From NCBI GenBank assembly GCA_014529385.2, contig CM043955.1:137342108-137406107 (forward strand): 64,000 bases of DNA, read 5' to 3'. The DNA comes from Adiantum capillus-veneris (lineage: Eukaryota; Streptophyta; Polypodiopsida; Polypodiales; Pteridaceae). The position numbers and the translations under genes were made by a program. The notes under the pieces were generated by a model. That model was not told where the DNA came from, did not search any database, and saw only the letters and a list, made by a program, of their open reading frames with translations. The stretch's first letter is position 1, and each line of letters begins with the position of its first letter. Positions 46,961 to 58,687 of this stretch are shown piece after piece.

Positions 46961-49155
46961 GGAAAGCAGTGGCTGCCCACCAAGAGGAGCCATCTCAAAA
47001 GCAAGCGAGATTTGAAAGAGAAAAACACGCGTATCAATGCACTAGGCAAGCGCAGGAAAAAGACCCAAGAAAGTGGGTACCCACCGGCTTCAAGGCTTGA
47101 AGGGACTTGAACAAAACATCATTCGAGGAAAGAGGCCTTGAAGCTGAAAGAGGCGGAAGAAGCAGCCAAGAAAGCTGAGGAAGCAGCAACTCAAGAGCAA
47201 GGCCAGGCATCTCCCCGACCCACCTCACCACCGCCAAAACAACAGTGCCAGCCCATGCCCAATCCACCATCATCACCACCAAGCCAAGAGACCACTGAAG
47301 AAGGAAAAAGAGTCTGAGTTCACCCACCAAAAGGAAGCTGAACCAACACCAGAACAGACAGCCGAGGACACTCACAAAGAGGTGGATGAAACTGATAAAG
47401 ACCAACATACAAAAAAGGAGCAAACCACTACACATGAGGAAGTAACCGAAACTAAAAAGGTGGAAAGTCCTGCAACCGTGGAAACGGAAAGGGTTGAAAC
47501 CAGACAAGTTGTTTCCACTCAGCCAAAAACTGCCAAGGTTTCAAAACCTCAGGATGGAAAAGGAGAAGCAACCACCTCTATGGAAACACCAGCAATAACA
47601 ACACAGCGAGAAGCAACACAAGAGGATGCCGGCACATCCAAACTAGCAAGACAAGAGGAGTGGAAGTCCAATGTGATGAAGTCATTCTACAAGTGAACGA
47701 GTATGCAAGGCAGATGCAAATCATGACGGAGAAACTCCACTCAGCAGCCTTTAACCGTAGTACTAAAGCCAAAGAATTAGAAATGGTCATCGATGCTCTT
47801 CAAGGCAAGCTCGACGACAGAATGGCTACTATTACAGATCTCAAGACTGAAGCAGAACAACATCAAATAGCACGAAACAGCCAACAAAAGGAAATGGAGG
47901 AGTTGGGTGACCTCTTGACTAAGCTATCTGATGCCTTCAAAGTGAAAGATGAGCAGACAGAAGTGACAAATGAACTTCTCATCACCTCTCTGTCCGCTCA
48001 AAAGATTCAAGTACAATTAGATGTAGCAAACGCATCATTGTAGTATTCCGAACAAAGGATTAATGATCAGGCCACTTTCTTGCGACAATTAAGAGAAAAT
48101 CCAGCCGTGGCCTCGATCAAGGGAACATATGAGGTGTATAAAGCACTTGAGAAGAAAAACAAAGATTTAGAACTGGAGTTGAAGCTGGAGCAGTCACAAC
48201 GCAGAGACCTGGCGCTCATGCGGGTCCAAAGAGAGGAGGAGCTCCTTAAAGAGATTGCAGAATTGAAAAGAGTAAACCAACTCCTCAGAGATGGAAAGCC
48301 AGATATACAGGAAGAGGCAAGCGCTTCAGAGCCGCCCCAAGTGGAAATCCCCTCGGTCTCATTTGCTGACTTTGAGACGCAGTCTACAGCAGAGCCGAGT
48401 GGGGAAGAAGATTTTCAAATCCAAATTACAGAGGAAGACACAGTGCCGATGGTCCAACTGTCAAAGGCTGAGGAAGATGCACTAAAGGAGAAGATCACCT
48501 TAGAGGTAGATGAGCAGTGGAAGGCAGCTATGGATTGGGAGTTGAGATTTTTACACTCTGTCAACGTCACACAGCTCACTCCCAATCAAATCAATGCTCA
48601 ATGGCACCAACAATACCTGACATACCCTCTCATCAAGGTTGAACTCTTACAGGTAAAGGAAAGATTATACTGAGATATGCAAGAAGATGGCACAGATCAA
48701 GACCACCCGAAGTGGCGACTAAGCTGGTTGAACAAGAATCCAAGATACTTGATTCTGTTCACGAGAGCACCTGCGGCCATACAGAAAGATCCAACATTTT
48801 GTCATGTACCTCGAGTAAGGACATGGCAAGCACACGAAGCACTGTAGAAGAAGAGGCCAACATGGCTAAACTTTCCTAGGCTGCCAGCTCCCGAGAGAGG
48901 TCAAGCAACAGAAGAATACATGGTGAAAACCCTAACAAGCGCCATGACATTCTTCAAAAGTCTGCCAAATCTCTCTTGCGTAATGCTTTACAAAATCTTC
49001 AGGATGCTACTTACTTAGTAGAACTCAAAAACAAAGTCACCATCCAGTTTTTGCAAGTGCCAGACAAAGAACGCAAAATCAGATATGAAAAAGCACTGGA
49101 AGCACTGAAGGACCGCCTCGCCCGCCGTCAACCCAAAGATTACTTCAGCCCATAA
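46961..49155 (+). pseudogene. Element D long coiled-coil region, broken
   Basis: A Glu/Lys/Gln-rich region (47382-47696: TKKVESPATVETERVETRQ) leads into classic heptads: STKAKELEMVIDALQGKLDD and QKEMEELGDLLTKLSDAFKV (47660-48043), then after a single TAG (48041) in the same frame KALEKKNKDLELELKLEQSQ and QREEELLKEIAELKRVNQLL (48080-48673). The end in another frame reads YEKALEALKDRLARRQ (to ~49155), right before the polypurine tract. Predicted role: an elongated structural protein of the element. Stops at 47694-47696, 48041 and 48671 break it. Confidence 0.55.
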
Positions 49156-49180
49156 AGTTGTGTCAAGGGATGATACAGGC

Positions 49181-49194
49181 GAGGAGGGGGGGAA
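49181..49194 (+). other. Polypurine tract of element D
   Basis: GAGGAGGGGGGGAA directly before a TGTTAGCAGC LTR start; very clear purine tract. Confidence 0.8.
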
Positions 49195-49610
49195 TGTTAG
49201 CAGCAAGCTAACATGGACACCATTTTTCAGAGTTCTCCTTGTAAAAACAATTATTATTTTGATAAATCGGGAATATTGTAACTCCTGTTTTCTTGATAAA
49301 CCTTGTAATCAATGAACCGGGTCTACAAGCTTCCAGATTGTATCAGCCATTCATTTCCCAGCTTTGGTAGAACTCCAGATTATTACTTTTGACCACCCAA
49401 AAACCTTGGCTAAGGTATAAAAGCCAATTTTTGTAAGTTTTTTATAAGTTTTGGATAAGAAATACACAGCGTGAGCGAACGACGCTCACTCCTCTCCTTC
49501 TCGCGCTTCCTACTCCCTCCCCGGTTGTCACATCGCAAATGCGTTTGTTGCATTGCAACCGCAGGTAAGAGCTCTACGCATTGACGTAAGGCATTCATCG
49601 TATTTCGTAG
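49195..49610 (+). repeat. 3' LTR of element D (right end uncertain)
   Basis: Starts TGTTAGCAGCAAGCTAAC with an internal inverted repeat (TTAGC...GCTAA). The promoter region TAAGGTATAAAAGCC (TATA at 49416-49422) is followed by a T-rich leader and a CT/CpG-rich block, as in the fragment at 1-390. No paired 5' copy in the window; the end is set where LTR-like composition fades. Confidence 0.6.
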
Positions 49611-50149
49611 CTTTTAATTTCCTCATAACTAGGAATTTACACTTTTACAATGAAAACTAAGCATAGGCGGGGTATTGGGGCATCATTGCTAAGCATTTAG
49701 ATGCATTCTAGGTCGAAAACGACTAGGTCAAAAATCCATTGCTATTAAAATCACGATTTTGGAACTTGACCTAAAGTGGGGTTTGAGACCATAGGCATGT
49801 GTTCTTAGGTCTTATAAACTTGTCCTAGAAGTTTCGTAACGTTTGGATGTCATTTGATGCTGTAACGAATGTGATTTGCTTGCCAATGAGCGATTGGCTT
49901 TTGGTGATTTCAGTCACTTGAGTGTAGCTTGAGTTAGATGCGAGTTGTTAGTTGTTTTCCAAGAGATTGACAACCTCTTGTAGCCTCTATGCACTAGTCG
50001 AGTCAGCTTCGTCCCATGGTTTGACAAATTAATCGTGGTTCTCGCTAATACTGCAATAAGATAGGATGGTGAGGTTAGACATGTGTCCCACAACTCAACA
50101 ACTATCAACAACAAGAATCCCATATAAGATTTGCAGGCAACTCTAAGAA

Positions 50150-51590
50150 CTCCACCAATCCTCCCCTAATGGATAGAAAGTGTATGAGGTCCAATTTCTA
50201 AAGATATGGGAGAAGTGGTCTTCTTCACTGAGAGAAAGTGGGAGGGTACCAGACTATTTAAAGAAAGACTTTTTCTTAACTTGATTGTACCCTATCCTAA
50301 GGGAAAAGGTAAAAGGGAAGTTCCAAATCTCCTTTGACTAGGGTATTCTCCATGCAAGGGAGAGAGATTGTAAAAATATAAATTTCCAAGCACAATTTTT
50401 AGGAGGAATGGAGCACTTGGCAATGGTCAAACAACTAAGGCTAGTAGTGGGGATGGTTCCAAACAATGGCTCCAGCTGACCCCAAAGCCTCACAACAGGA
50501 GCTACTATAACAAATCACCAATCATCTAGAGAGTCTCTCCATAGACTTGGTCCAAGGTGTCAAGCCCCTACCACTTGTCAAAGGAGCTAATCGCCATGGT
50601 GGCCAAAAGCAAGCTTGAGAGTATGCATGCTACATTTGTGGGCAAGTAGGGCATGGTGTGTATTCTGTCCTTTCCTTCACCAAGCTCAAGGAAATGGAAA
50701 TTACAATGATGAGTTCCTCGATAAAAAGTGACTCCCACATGTGCTAGGCAGCAAGGTGGGCTGCACGACACCACCTATACAAATTCTAAGGCCTCATGCA
50801 CCACCACCACTTGCACGAGTAGAGGTTCCTCCACTTCCCCCCATAGTTGAAGAGCAAGCGGTGTAACTCATTAGCTTGGATCATTGAAAAGAAAAATGGA
50901 AAGTAAAGATAGATGAGGCCAATGCAATGCCAATCAAAAGGGTGAGGAGACAAAGATCTAATGAAATGGATGCCTCAAAGCAAGAAAAGTTCCTTGAAGA
51001 AGGTTGATCGTAGGCTCCTCAAGATGTGAAGAAAATGAGCAACACATCTAGAAGGCATATTGATGTGGAGGATTTCCCACTATTTGTGGGTTACCTACCT
51101 TAGGAATTGGTTTTGAACATTAGCAACAAGTAAGGGCCAAAGATTACTTGGCAACAGCTCCTATGTCTCTGACCCAAGATGGGACGAGCCTAGTCAAAGA
51201 TGGTGAGTACTAGGATGGCAAAGGTTAAGTCTATTGGAGCTATTCGTGCCCAATGAATTAAAGGCACAGTGTCAGTGATAGGTACATAGATAAAAAATCA
51301 ACGGATTTCTAATGTTATGTGGACGGAGGTGCAGAAACTTGTGTGATGATCGAGAATCTTATGCACAGAGACTAGGGTTGAAAGTGGATAGGCACACTTC
51401 CTTGCAGGCAAAGATAGTCAACAATATTCAGGTTGCATGTGTAGGCAAAGTAAATGGAGTGAAGGTGACAACCTTTGGCGTGAGTGTGTTGATAGATGCT
51501 TATGTGACTTCCATCAAGGGGTTGGGATACCCACTGATTTTCGAAAGGCCCTTGCTTATGACAATGAAGGCTAGGCAAGACTAGAAAATT
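50150..51590 (+). pseudogene. Gypsy element C gag-protease, heavily mutated
   Basis: Fragments equivalent to element B gag occur in changing frames. Better kept is the protease part: GPKITWQQLLCL (~51132, B has GPKITWPQLLNLAP), NQRISNVMW, then VDGGAETCVMIENLM (~51320, catalytic D-G-G) and, open at 51362-51584, RLGLKVDRHTSLQAKIVNN and GYPLIFERPLLMTMKARQD, where the usual LGRP is changed to FERP. Several stops and frameshifts. Relic only. Confidence 0.7.
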
Positions 51591-51603
51591 GGAGCATTGG
51601 AGT

Positions 51604-51768
51604 TGTTGGGGTATAAAGCCCAATGTGGTCGCCCAGGTAAGTGGGCGGGCCGCCAGGTATGTACACATATTATTTTGTAAAAACCTAATAAGAACTCACT
51701 ATGCTCTACACATTGCAGTAGAGCGAGTTCACCATATCGTCGTGCTCTTCTTCTCGCACTCTCTCTCG
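51604..51768 (+). repeat. 5' LTR of Copia-2, last 27 bp missing
   Basis: Starts TGTTGGGGTATAAAGCCC at the expected target-site boundary and ends cleanly after CTCTCTCTCG, where the full LTR would continue for 27 bases to CTCCTTCA. Foreign sequence (AAGTCAATATAG) follows, and no primer-binding site is seen. Confidence 0.9.
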
Positions 51769-51862
51769 AAGTCAATATAGAGTCAGTCTAAGATAGTGGA
51801 TTACTTTTTAAAGTGATAATAAAGTGGCTCTATTTTTTTTTTAGGTATAATATTTACATATT

Positions 51863-52150
51863 GCAAGGACTAAACAAATTGCTAGGAAGGTTCCTAGAGA
51901 AGAAGTCAAATTAGGAGATGTCAAAGGAACAAAAGAAGATAGCAAACGAGGAGACAACAGTGAGAGCTCAAAGGGAGATAAAGGAGCTGCATCTTTAAAG
52001 CAACCAACCAAAAAGGGAGTTGGTATGAAACTCCCACCTGTAAAGAAAATGAGATTTTCTCAAAAGGTGAGATGCTTGAGGGAGATAAGGGGAGCTCCAT
52101 TCATTGTTGAATCCCAATGGATTCATGATGGCTGCCCTCTTAGAGGATGA
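51863..52150 (+). pseudogene. Histone-H3-tail-like reading frame inside Copia-2
   Basis: The frame reads ARTKQIARK at its start, against ARTKQTARK in histone H3. A Lys/Asp/Ser-rich stretch of about 55 residues follows, then GMKLPPVKKMRFSQKVRCLREIR (shown here in part: VKKMRF...CLREIR), paralleling the H3 junction VKKPHRFRPGTVALREIR. After LREIR the match stops and the frame ends at 52148-52150. The tail is longer than canonical H3, as in centromeric H3 variants. There is no ATG in frame (a TAA lies five codons before); a T-rich tract ending TTTAG upstream could be a splice acceptor. Captured H3-like exon, or coincidence. Confidence 0.5.
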
Positions 52151-53444
52151 CCTTCTTCAAAGAAAATATTATATTTCCCTGGATGCTGAGTCTATTGACA
52201 TTCTCAAAGACTGGTAAAAAGAAATCAATGACAAAATTATCATGGCATCCTTGAGGTTTGCCTTACCATCAACATTCTATGTGTGTTTTTGTAGATTGTT
52301 CATAGTTAAAAAGGTGTTCTTTGTATTTCTTTGTAGATTATTGATGTATGACTATACGCTAGATGTCCAACATAAAGTGGACATGGTTAAGCCAACCATC
52401 TCTTACTATTTCAAAACTGATTTTGACATACAAAATTGGCATCCAATATTAATTTTGATATTTGTGAGCTCCTTCTTTGCCCCTATCATGAGAGGTATAT
52501 TTTTCTAAAACCCTAGCTCAATTTGAGTTTTTCATCTTTGAGGCTTTTGAAAATGTTCAATGGTCTTACAACAACTCCCTCACACTTGAGTCTTATTGCA
52601 ATTGATATCACTAATAAAACATGTTTCATATTGAGCTCTCTTGAGGGACACCATGGAATGGCTAGGCTATAGTGTAACCATCCAATACTTTAGTCAGTGC
52701 TCCCACTTTCAGTTATTTTGTCTTTGGTTATGCATTGAGAATGAAGCCACGAGAGGAATTAAGCTCCAAAGCTTGGTTGACATGTATGTGGTGCATTTGG
52801 ATATATCCAGCATAAAAAGAGTAAGGAAGCTTCCATGATGAGATTATCAAAATCTCACGTGCTTTGATGTGCACATTGTGATGATGTTCATGTACAAAAT
52901 AGGCTTTATGTCTAAATTGTGTAGGCTTTGCCTTTGATGTGGTATAGTAAGAGTGCATAGTGCGTATTCAATAGCGATTATTCAATGCATTTGAAATCTA
53001 CAACACTATATTAATATGGAGTAGTGGGCTCCAAGAGTGCACATTGTACAAAAAACGTGCCCCTTATCCCTCTCTCGCTCTCTCTCTTCATGCAATGGCT
53101 TTTTGACCTTGTATTCTTTGGTATTCACGCTCTCTTTTGATAGTCTCATCCCAATGACCAATGCCCTTTCCATATCTGCCATGGCAATATACTCTCTTTT
53201 TGTCATGGAAGAGGAGGTCATTTCCTTCATATGCCTTGTTGGCATGTTCTCGTAATCCATGCTTTGATAGGATTTTACTCCTATGTTGCGTGGTCCTTTG
53301 GGTGGGTGTGCGCTTGTAAATTCCTACAGGAGGATGTTCCTTTTGGTTGGTGCTTTGTTTCGGTATACTTATTGGTGATGATTTTGATAGTTGACTTCTC
53401 TTGGGTGGCATAGCTATAGAGGTATCTCCGTCGTTTCTTGCTTT
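52151..53444. other. Foreign filler inside Copia-2
   Basis: AT-rich DNA without LTR-element motifs. A weak frame at 52242-52508 contains YFKTDFDIQ, recalling H3 FKTDLRFQ, but the rest does not match. Short frames on both strands near 53.0-53.4 kb are unrecognised. This block replaces the gag to integrase-core part of the element. Confidence 0.6.
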
Positions 53445-55608
53445 GCCAGAGGATGAATAGAACCATACAAGAGAAGGTCAGAAGTATGTTGTCTAATGCA
53501 CAGCTGCCAAATGGGTTTTGGGCTGAAGCTGTATCAACAGCTGTTCATCTTGTAAATAGATCTCCTAGCAAGGTTTTGCAGAAGGATTCAGTGCCAGAGA
53601 TGGTATGGTCAGGCAAAATGCCCTCATACAAGCATCTCAGAGTCTTTGGCTGTGAGGCATATACTCACATTCCAAAGGAATTTAGGAACAAACTTGAGCC
53701 AAAAAGTAGAAAGTGCATCTTTCTAGGCTATGGCAATTCTTGTGAGATGGGGTACAGACTTTGGGATCCCGAATCCAGAAAGGTTGTCCGTAGCAATGAT
53801 GTTCACTTTAATGAATCCAAATATCATTCTAAACCAGAGAGGGTTGAGGAGATTAGAAGAGTTCTCTTCCAAGAAGATGGACCTGCACGTGCAAGACAAA
53901 ATGTCAGGGCTCAAGAGGAGCAAGGACAGGATAGAGTGGAACCACAGGTTGTGGTTGAGCCTGAGCCACCTATTGTGCGTAGATCTGGACGTGTCACGCG
54001 ACCTCCTGATAGGTTTTTTCCATCTATGAACTATGTCATGTTGACTGATTGCAATGAGCCTTCATGTTACAAGGAAGCAGTGCAAATGAAGGACTCCGGG
54101 AATTGGCAATTGGCCATGCAGTCAGAGATGACAGCTCTACATAAAAACAAGACATGGAAGCTAGTTAAATTACCATAGGGCAAAAAGGCTCTACCTTGTA
54201 AATGGGTTTACAGGTATAAGATCACCGCTCATGATAGTAAGCCAAAGTACAAAGCAAGGCTTGTTGCCAAGGGCTTTAAGCAAGAACAAGGCATTGACTT
54301 TGATGAAGTCTTCTCTCCGGTGGTCAAGATGACTACATTGATTTGCTTTCTGCTTTGGTTGCCATATTATATTTGGTGTTGCACCAAATGGATGTCAAGA
54401 CAGCGTTCTTGCATGGTGATTTAGATGTGGAAATTTACATGCAGCAGCCAGAAGGGTTTGTTGAGAAAGGCAAGGAAGATTGGGTATGCCAGTTGTTAAA
54501 GAGTCTTTATGGCTTAAAACAATCACCGAGGGCATGGTACCATAAATTCCACAAGTTTATGCTTTCTCAAGGCTACAAACGTAGTGAGTTCGATCATTGT
54601 CTATGTACAAAGAAGGCTAAGGATGGTAGTTGGCTTATCCTTATTTTGTATGTGGATGACATGTTGATTGCTGGCAAACACTTGGAAGAAATTTCAGCTT
54701 TGAAGTCAAAGATGGCAAAATCGTTTGACATGAAAGACATGGGTGAGGCAAGTCATATACTTGGTATGCGCATTGAGAGAGACAGATCAAAGAAGTTGAT
54801 TTGGTTATCTCAAACAGAGTATATTGACAAGGTTTTGCAACGTTTCAATATGGAGAAGGGAAAGGCACTGAGTGTTCCATTGCCACCATATGTGAAACTT
54901 AGCAAACAAGATTGTCCTTTGTCTGAGGAAGAACAGGCTGAAATGGATAAGATTCCATATGCGTATGCAGTGGGTAGTTTGATGTATGCAATGATTGCTA
55001 CTCGCCCAGACATTACATTTGCAGTGGGAGTAGTAAGTCGATACATGTCAAACCCAGGCAAGAAACATTGGGAGGCAGTGAAAGGAATATTGAGATACCT
55101 GAAAGCTACAAAGAGTATGTGTATATGCTATGGGAGTCAGGAGCTAAGTGTAAAGGGTTTTACAGACTCAGATTATGCAGGTGACTTAGACAACCGAACG
55201 TCTACATCAGGGTATGTCTTTACATTGGCTGGTGGAGCAGTATCATGGCGTTCTAGATTACAAGATTGTGTTACTCAGTCTACTACAGAGGCTGAATATG
55301 TTGCAGCATCAGAGGCATGCAAAGAATCAATTTGGCTTAATCGACTAGTAACAGATTTTGGAATCAAAGAAGAGATGACTGTGTTATATTGTGATAGTCA
55401 AAGTGCTATACAATTGGCTCGCAATCCAGTTTATCACTCAAAGACAAAGCATGTGGATGTGAAGTATCATTTCATCAGGGATATGCTCGAGGATAAGCAA
55501 CTTCAGCTTGTTAAAGTTCACACCATAGAAAATCCTGCTGATCTACTTACAAAAGGACTTCCCTCAGAGAGCTTTGCGCATTTTCGCAAGCAGTTAGGTG
55601 TAGGGTAG
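53445..55608 (+). pseudogene. Copia-2 pol (integrase C-part, RT, RNase H), broken
   Basis: Starts inside the integrase with MNRTIQEKVRSMLSNAQLPN and FWAEAVSTAVHLVNRSPSKV, continues with the GKMPSYKHLRVFGCEAYTHI domain, then RT ([38 protein letters not shown] at ~54649-54666) and RNase H (DSDYAGDLDNRTSTSGYVF, TEAEYVAASEA). Damage: TAG at 54176-54178 (CAG in Copia-1) and a one-base deletion near 54335, after which the frame is open to the TAG at 55606. RT and RNase H are otherwise well preserved, with all catalytic Asp residues visible. Confidence 0.92.
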
Positions 55609-55686
55609 TACATCACTTCTCTACATCTCTTGTATATTAGCTTGTATAGTAGCTTCTCTCACACTTAAAGTACCACATTGGACTTT

Positions 55687-55697
55687 AAGTGGGAGGT
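55687..55697 (+). other. Polypurine tract of Copia-2
   Basis: AAGTGGGAGGT immediately before the 3' LTR, identical to that of Copia-1. Confidence 0.8.
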
Positions 55698-55889
55698 TGT
55701 TGGGGTATAAAGCCCAATGTGGTCGCCCAGGTAAGTGGGCGGGCCGCCAGGTATGTACACATATTCTTTTGTAAAAACCTAATAAGAACTCACTATGCTC
55801 TACACATTACAGTGGAGCGAGTTCACCATATCGTCGTGCTCTTCTTCTCGCACTCTCTCTCGCGTCGCACTTCCGCTCGTACTCCTTCA
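55698..55889 (+). repeat. 3' LTR of Copia-2 (192 bp)
   Basis: TGTTGGGG...CTCCTTCA, followed by the target duplication GGAGT. It differs from the Copia-1 LTR by only scattered substitutions (for example CAGTGGAGCG against CAGCAGAGCG). Confidence 0.93.
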
Positions 55890-56410
55890 GGAGTTGCGGT
55901 TCAAGAGAAGATCTAGAGGAAAGTAGGAGAATATTGTGTATGATATGAAGTTAATCAAACAATAAAATCTAGAGTTGGAGTCCTCTATAGATGATTGGAG
56001 TATGAGTGATCACTCCTCGTTTTATGAGTAGGCATTCAAGGATGAGGCAAGCTCCCTAGACGCGATGGGTGTATTGTTGTGAGATCTAGATATGGAGAAG
56101 GGACAATACATCCAAGTTGAAGTAGATGAGACAAGGTTAGAGTCCATGTTAGCCAAGGATTTCCTAAAGAAGAGAAGTAGTCTTACATGCAGGTCCTCGG
56201 GAAACATGCTAACCTCTTCATTACTAATTACGAGCATATCAAAGGAGTCACTATGACACAAAACCACATTGAGATTAGAGAAGGTAGCAAACCAACTTTG
56301 CAAAAGATGAGAAGGCTTGGAGTAGTTCAATAGGATGCACGATTCAAAGAGGTAAAAAGACTATTAAAATTTGGGTTCTTTTATCTAGTGGATGATTTTG
56401 ATTGGATTTG

Positions 56411-57640
56411 TTGATAGAGGTATATGCATTATTGAAGGCCATGAGAAGTGCAACACAGGCTAGAAACATGAACGGTTATATCGGTTATCATTTTCATGAT
56501 CCCCTAAAGTAAATTTTGTACATAATTAACAACTAAGAAAATTTCAAAAAATAAAAAGATAACAAAAATATAACTACTATAGAGCAAACGAAGCTTTAGG
56601 TTATTTCCAGTAGGTATAGTAGATTTTCTTGCTCTTGGCAATGGCCTTGACTAAAATAATCTCCAATGTAGTATGTTTTTCACATAAGGGGAAGTTTGAG
56701 GTCTCTTTTTTTCCTTGTAAGAAATGGTAGAGAGGGAAAATGCTTTTCATTTTTGTTATAACTGAGTCAACGTCAGTTAATAGGAGCTGCTAAAGACCAA
56801 AGGCATACCGATGTACATCAAAGATCAACATGAAGAAGTAGTAAAGATTAGAGTTACACATTTTCCACATTTTCCCAAAATGGTCATGTATTGTAATTTT
56901 CGATTTATTTCAAGCCATTGTAATATTTTAATGTGTTACAGGCTCAATGGGAGTTCCAAGCTGTGAAGAACAGGTCAGTTAGTGTGCCTAGGTTGCAGAT
57001 TCAGTAAGTGGTGGAGCCCTAAAGGCCTTGGGTGCCTGGACATTGTATATTTTTACCCTAGTTATGTATGGCAGTGTGTAAAAGAAATAAGGGTTCTCAA
57101 GCTCATTTGTTGAGAGCACTCTTCGGTGAGAGCTCTTGAGGTGTGTGGCTATGGAGTCCTTGAGCTTCTCCTTGCTCATGTGACTTGGTTAACACTAATC
57201 AATGCTTAATTCTCTTTCATTATGCCTCTCTTATGCTTCTTATGATTGCCTATGATGCTTTGATTAGCTAGATCTTAACTAATTAGTGATTAATCCCTCT
57301 CTAATCTTGTGTGATTTCCCTCTCTTGCTTGTGTGTGCATGTAGGTTCGATTGGAGTGTGGTGCTCGATAGATATATGTGTGTGTGCTTGCGATTAGTGT
57401 GTTGAATGATAGAATTAGTGTTGTGTACGTCTTGCAATTGTTAGTGGGTATAAGCATGTTAACTTGTCATGCTTTTTGGTGTCCCAGACAATGCTAGTAA
57501 GAGGTGCTTGTTAGCATCTATTCAAAACCAAAGAGCAAGTGAAGTTTGAAATTTTAATAACCATAAGATATATTATTTGTTCCCTCCCATATGGGGTGTG
57601 GCCTCTGCTCTCAGTTACAACGACAACGTGGGGTGTGTCC
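56411..57640. other. Non-coding stretch
   Basis: AT-rich DNA after the truncated RT of element C. I see no gene, repeat family or RNA; short frames here lack motifs. Confidence 0.55.
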
Positions 57641-57643
57641 TCT

Positions 57644-57889
<246 letters not shown>

Positions 57890-58687
57890 GCTTCTTGCCT
57901 CGAAGTTGAGTTGTCAAAGCTTAGCAGACTTGCAGATATGGAAAACCAGCAGACAACATTATTGCCACTAGAAATGGAGGCAGAAGGGAGCCATTACAGG
58001 AAATGAATCACAACTGCCAGCATCCGGCTCTTTCTATTATCAGGAAATATGAGACAGAAAGAAAGTGTAAATAGCGAGAGCATCGACAGATGAAAACTAA
58101 ACGAGGACATCATGCCGTCGACGATGAGGAGAAAAGGAAAATCTCCTTCGAGATTGTGAAAGCTTTCAAGAGCAGGACTGAAGGTCTCAACAAAGAAGCA
58201 AAGTGTGAAATCTGGAATCTTGTTGCTCAACATCCACTTGTTCGGGAAATCCGTGATCAATTTTTAGAGGAGGAGGGTGCTGTGCACAGTGCAATTGTCT
58301 CCAATGTCCGCAACACACTAGCTATCGTCAAGCAGCCAACTTCTAACGAGGAGCTGCTTTTGAAGAATGCAACATTGCAGATGATGAATTCAAAGGAAAA
58401 CATGCCTATTGCCAAATTCTCCAGGGTCCTAAAAGTCGACCGTCGTAGCTTGTTCAAAGAAAAATCACGAAAGGTGAAGTCTGGTGTCAATGCTTGACTG
58501 TTTTCATTTGGCTGAATTTCACAAGCAACACCGTCATAGCCCTATCACAGATGAAATTAAGGAATTGGTCTACACATTTTGGATAGAGGAGACTCGTGTT
58601 TCACCCAACAAGAAGGATGTTTGTCGAAAGAGAGTGGGAAGGAAAAGCTACATACAACACCCTATGCACCTCCTGGATGAGTCTCAG

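Larger units (their letters stand above)
45774..49610 (+). mobile_element. LTR element D: leader palindrome, coiled-coil coding region, PPT and 3' LTR
   Basis: Right of element B the host DNA resumes with a degenerate palindrome (45776-45797) and ~180 bases of leader. A broken coding region (45975-49155) follows, then a polypurine tract (49181-49194) and an LTR from 49195. No RT, protease or integrase is found between leader and PPT, so D looks like a non-autonomous (LARD-like) element whose left end is shared with or overlaps the 3' part of element A. Whether A's tail and D are one element or two cannot be settled here. Confidence 0.55.
51604..55889 (+). mobile_element. Copia-2: Ty1/copia element with target duplication GGAGT
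   Basis: LTRs at 51604-51768 (truncated) and 55698-55889, flanked by the identical 5-bp duplication GGAGT at 51599-51603 and 55890-55894. This proves a single insertion into element C. The 3' half (53445-55697) is normal Copia sequence. The 5' half (51769-53444) is not: gag, protease and integrase N-terminal sequence are missing and replaced by unrelated DNA including an H3-tail-like frame. The chimera could have formed by template switching before insertion or by later replacement. Confidence 0.93.
50150..56410 (+). mobile_element. Gypsy element C, decayed, split by Copia-2
   Basis: Left part 50150-51603 and right part 55890-56410 are one element. Protease-region text runs into the Copia-2 insertion and resumes after it with the post-protease sequence ENIVYDMKL, the equivalent of PILYDMKT in element B. 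It then reaches an RT start (DARFKEVKRLLKFGFFYLVD, ~56337-56396) and ends. It is much more degraded than B. No LTR recognised. Confidence 0.75.

Noticed and set aside
52242-52508. Histone H3 core (FKTDFDIQ) downstream of the H3-tail-like frame
   Set aside because: Only four consecutive residues match and the following helix does not resemble H3; kept as a remark, not called.
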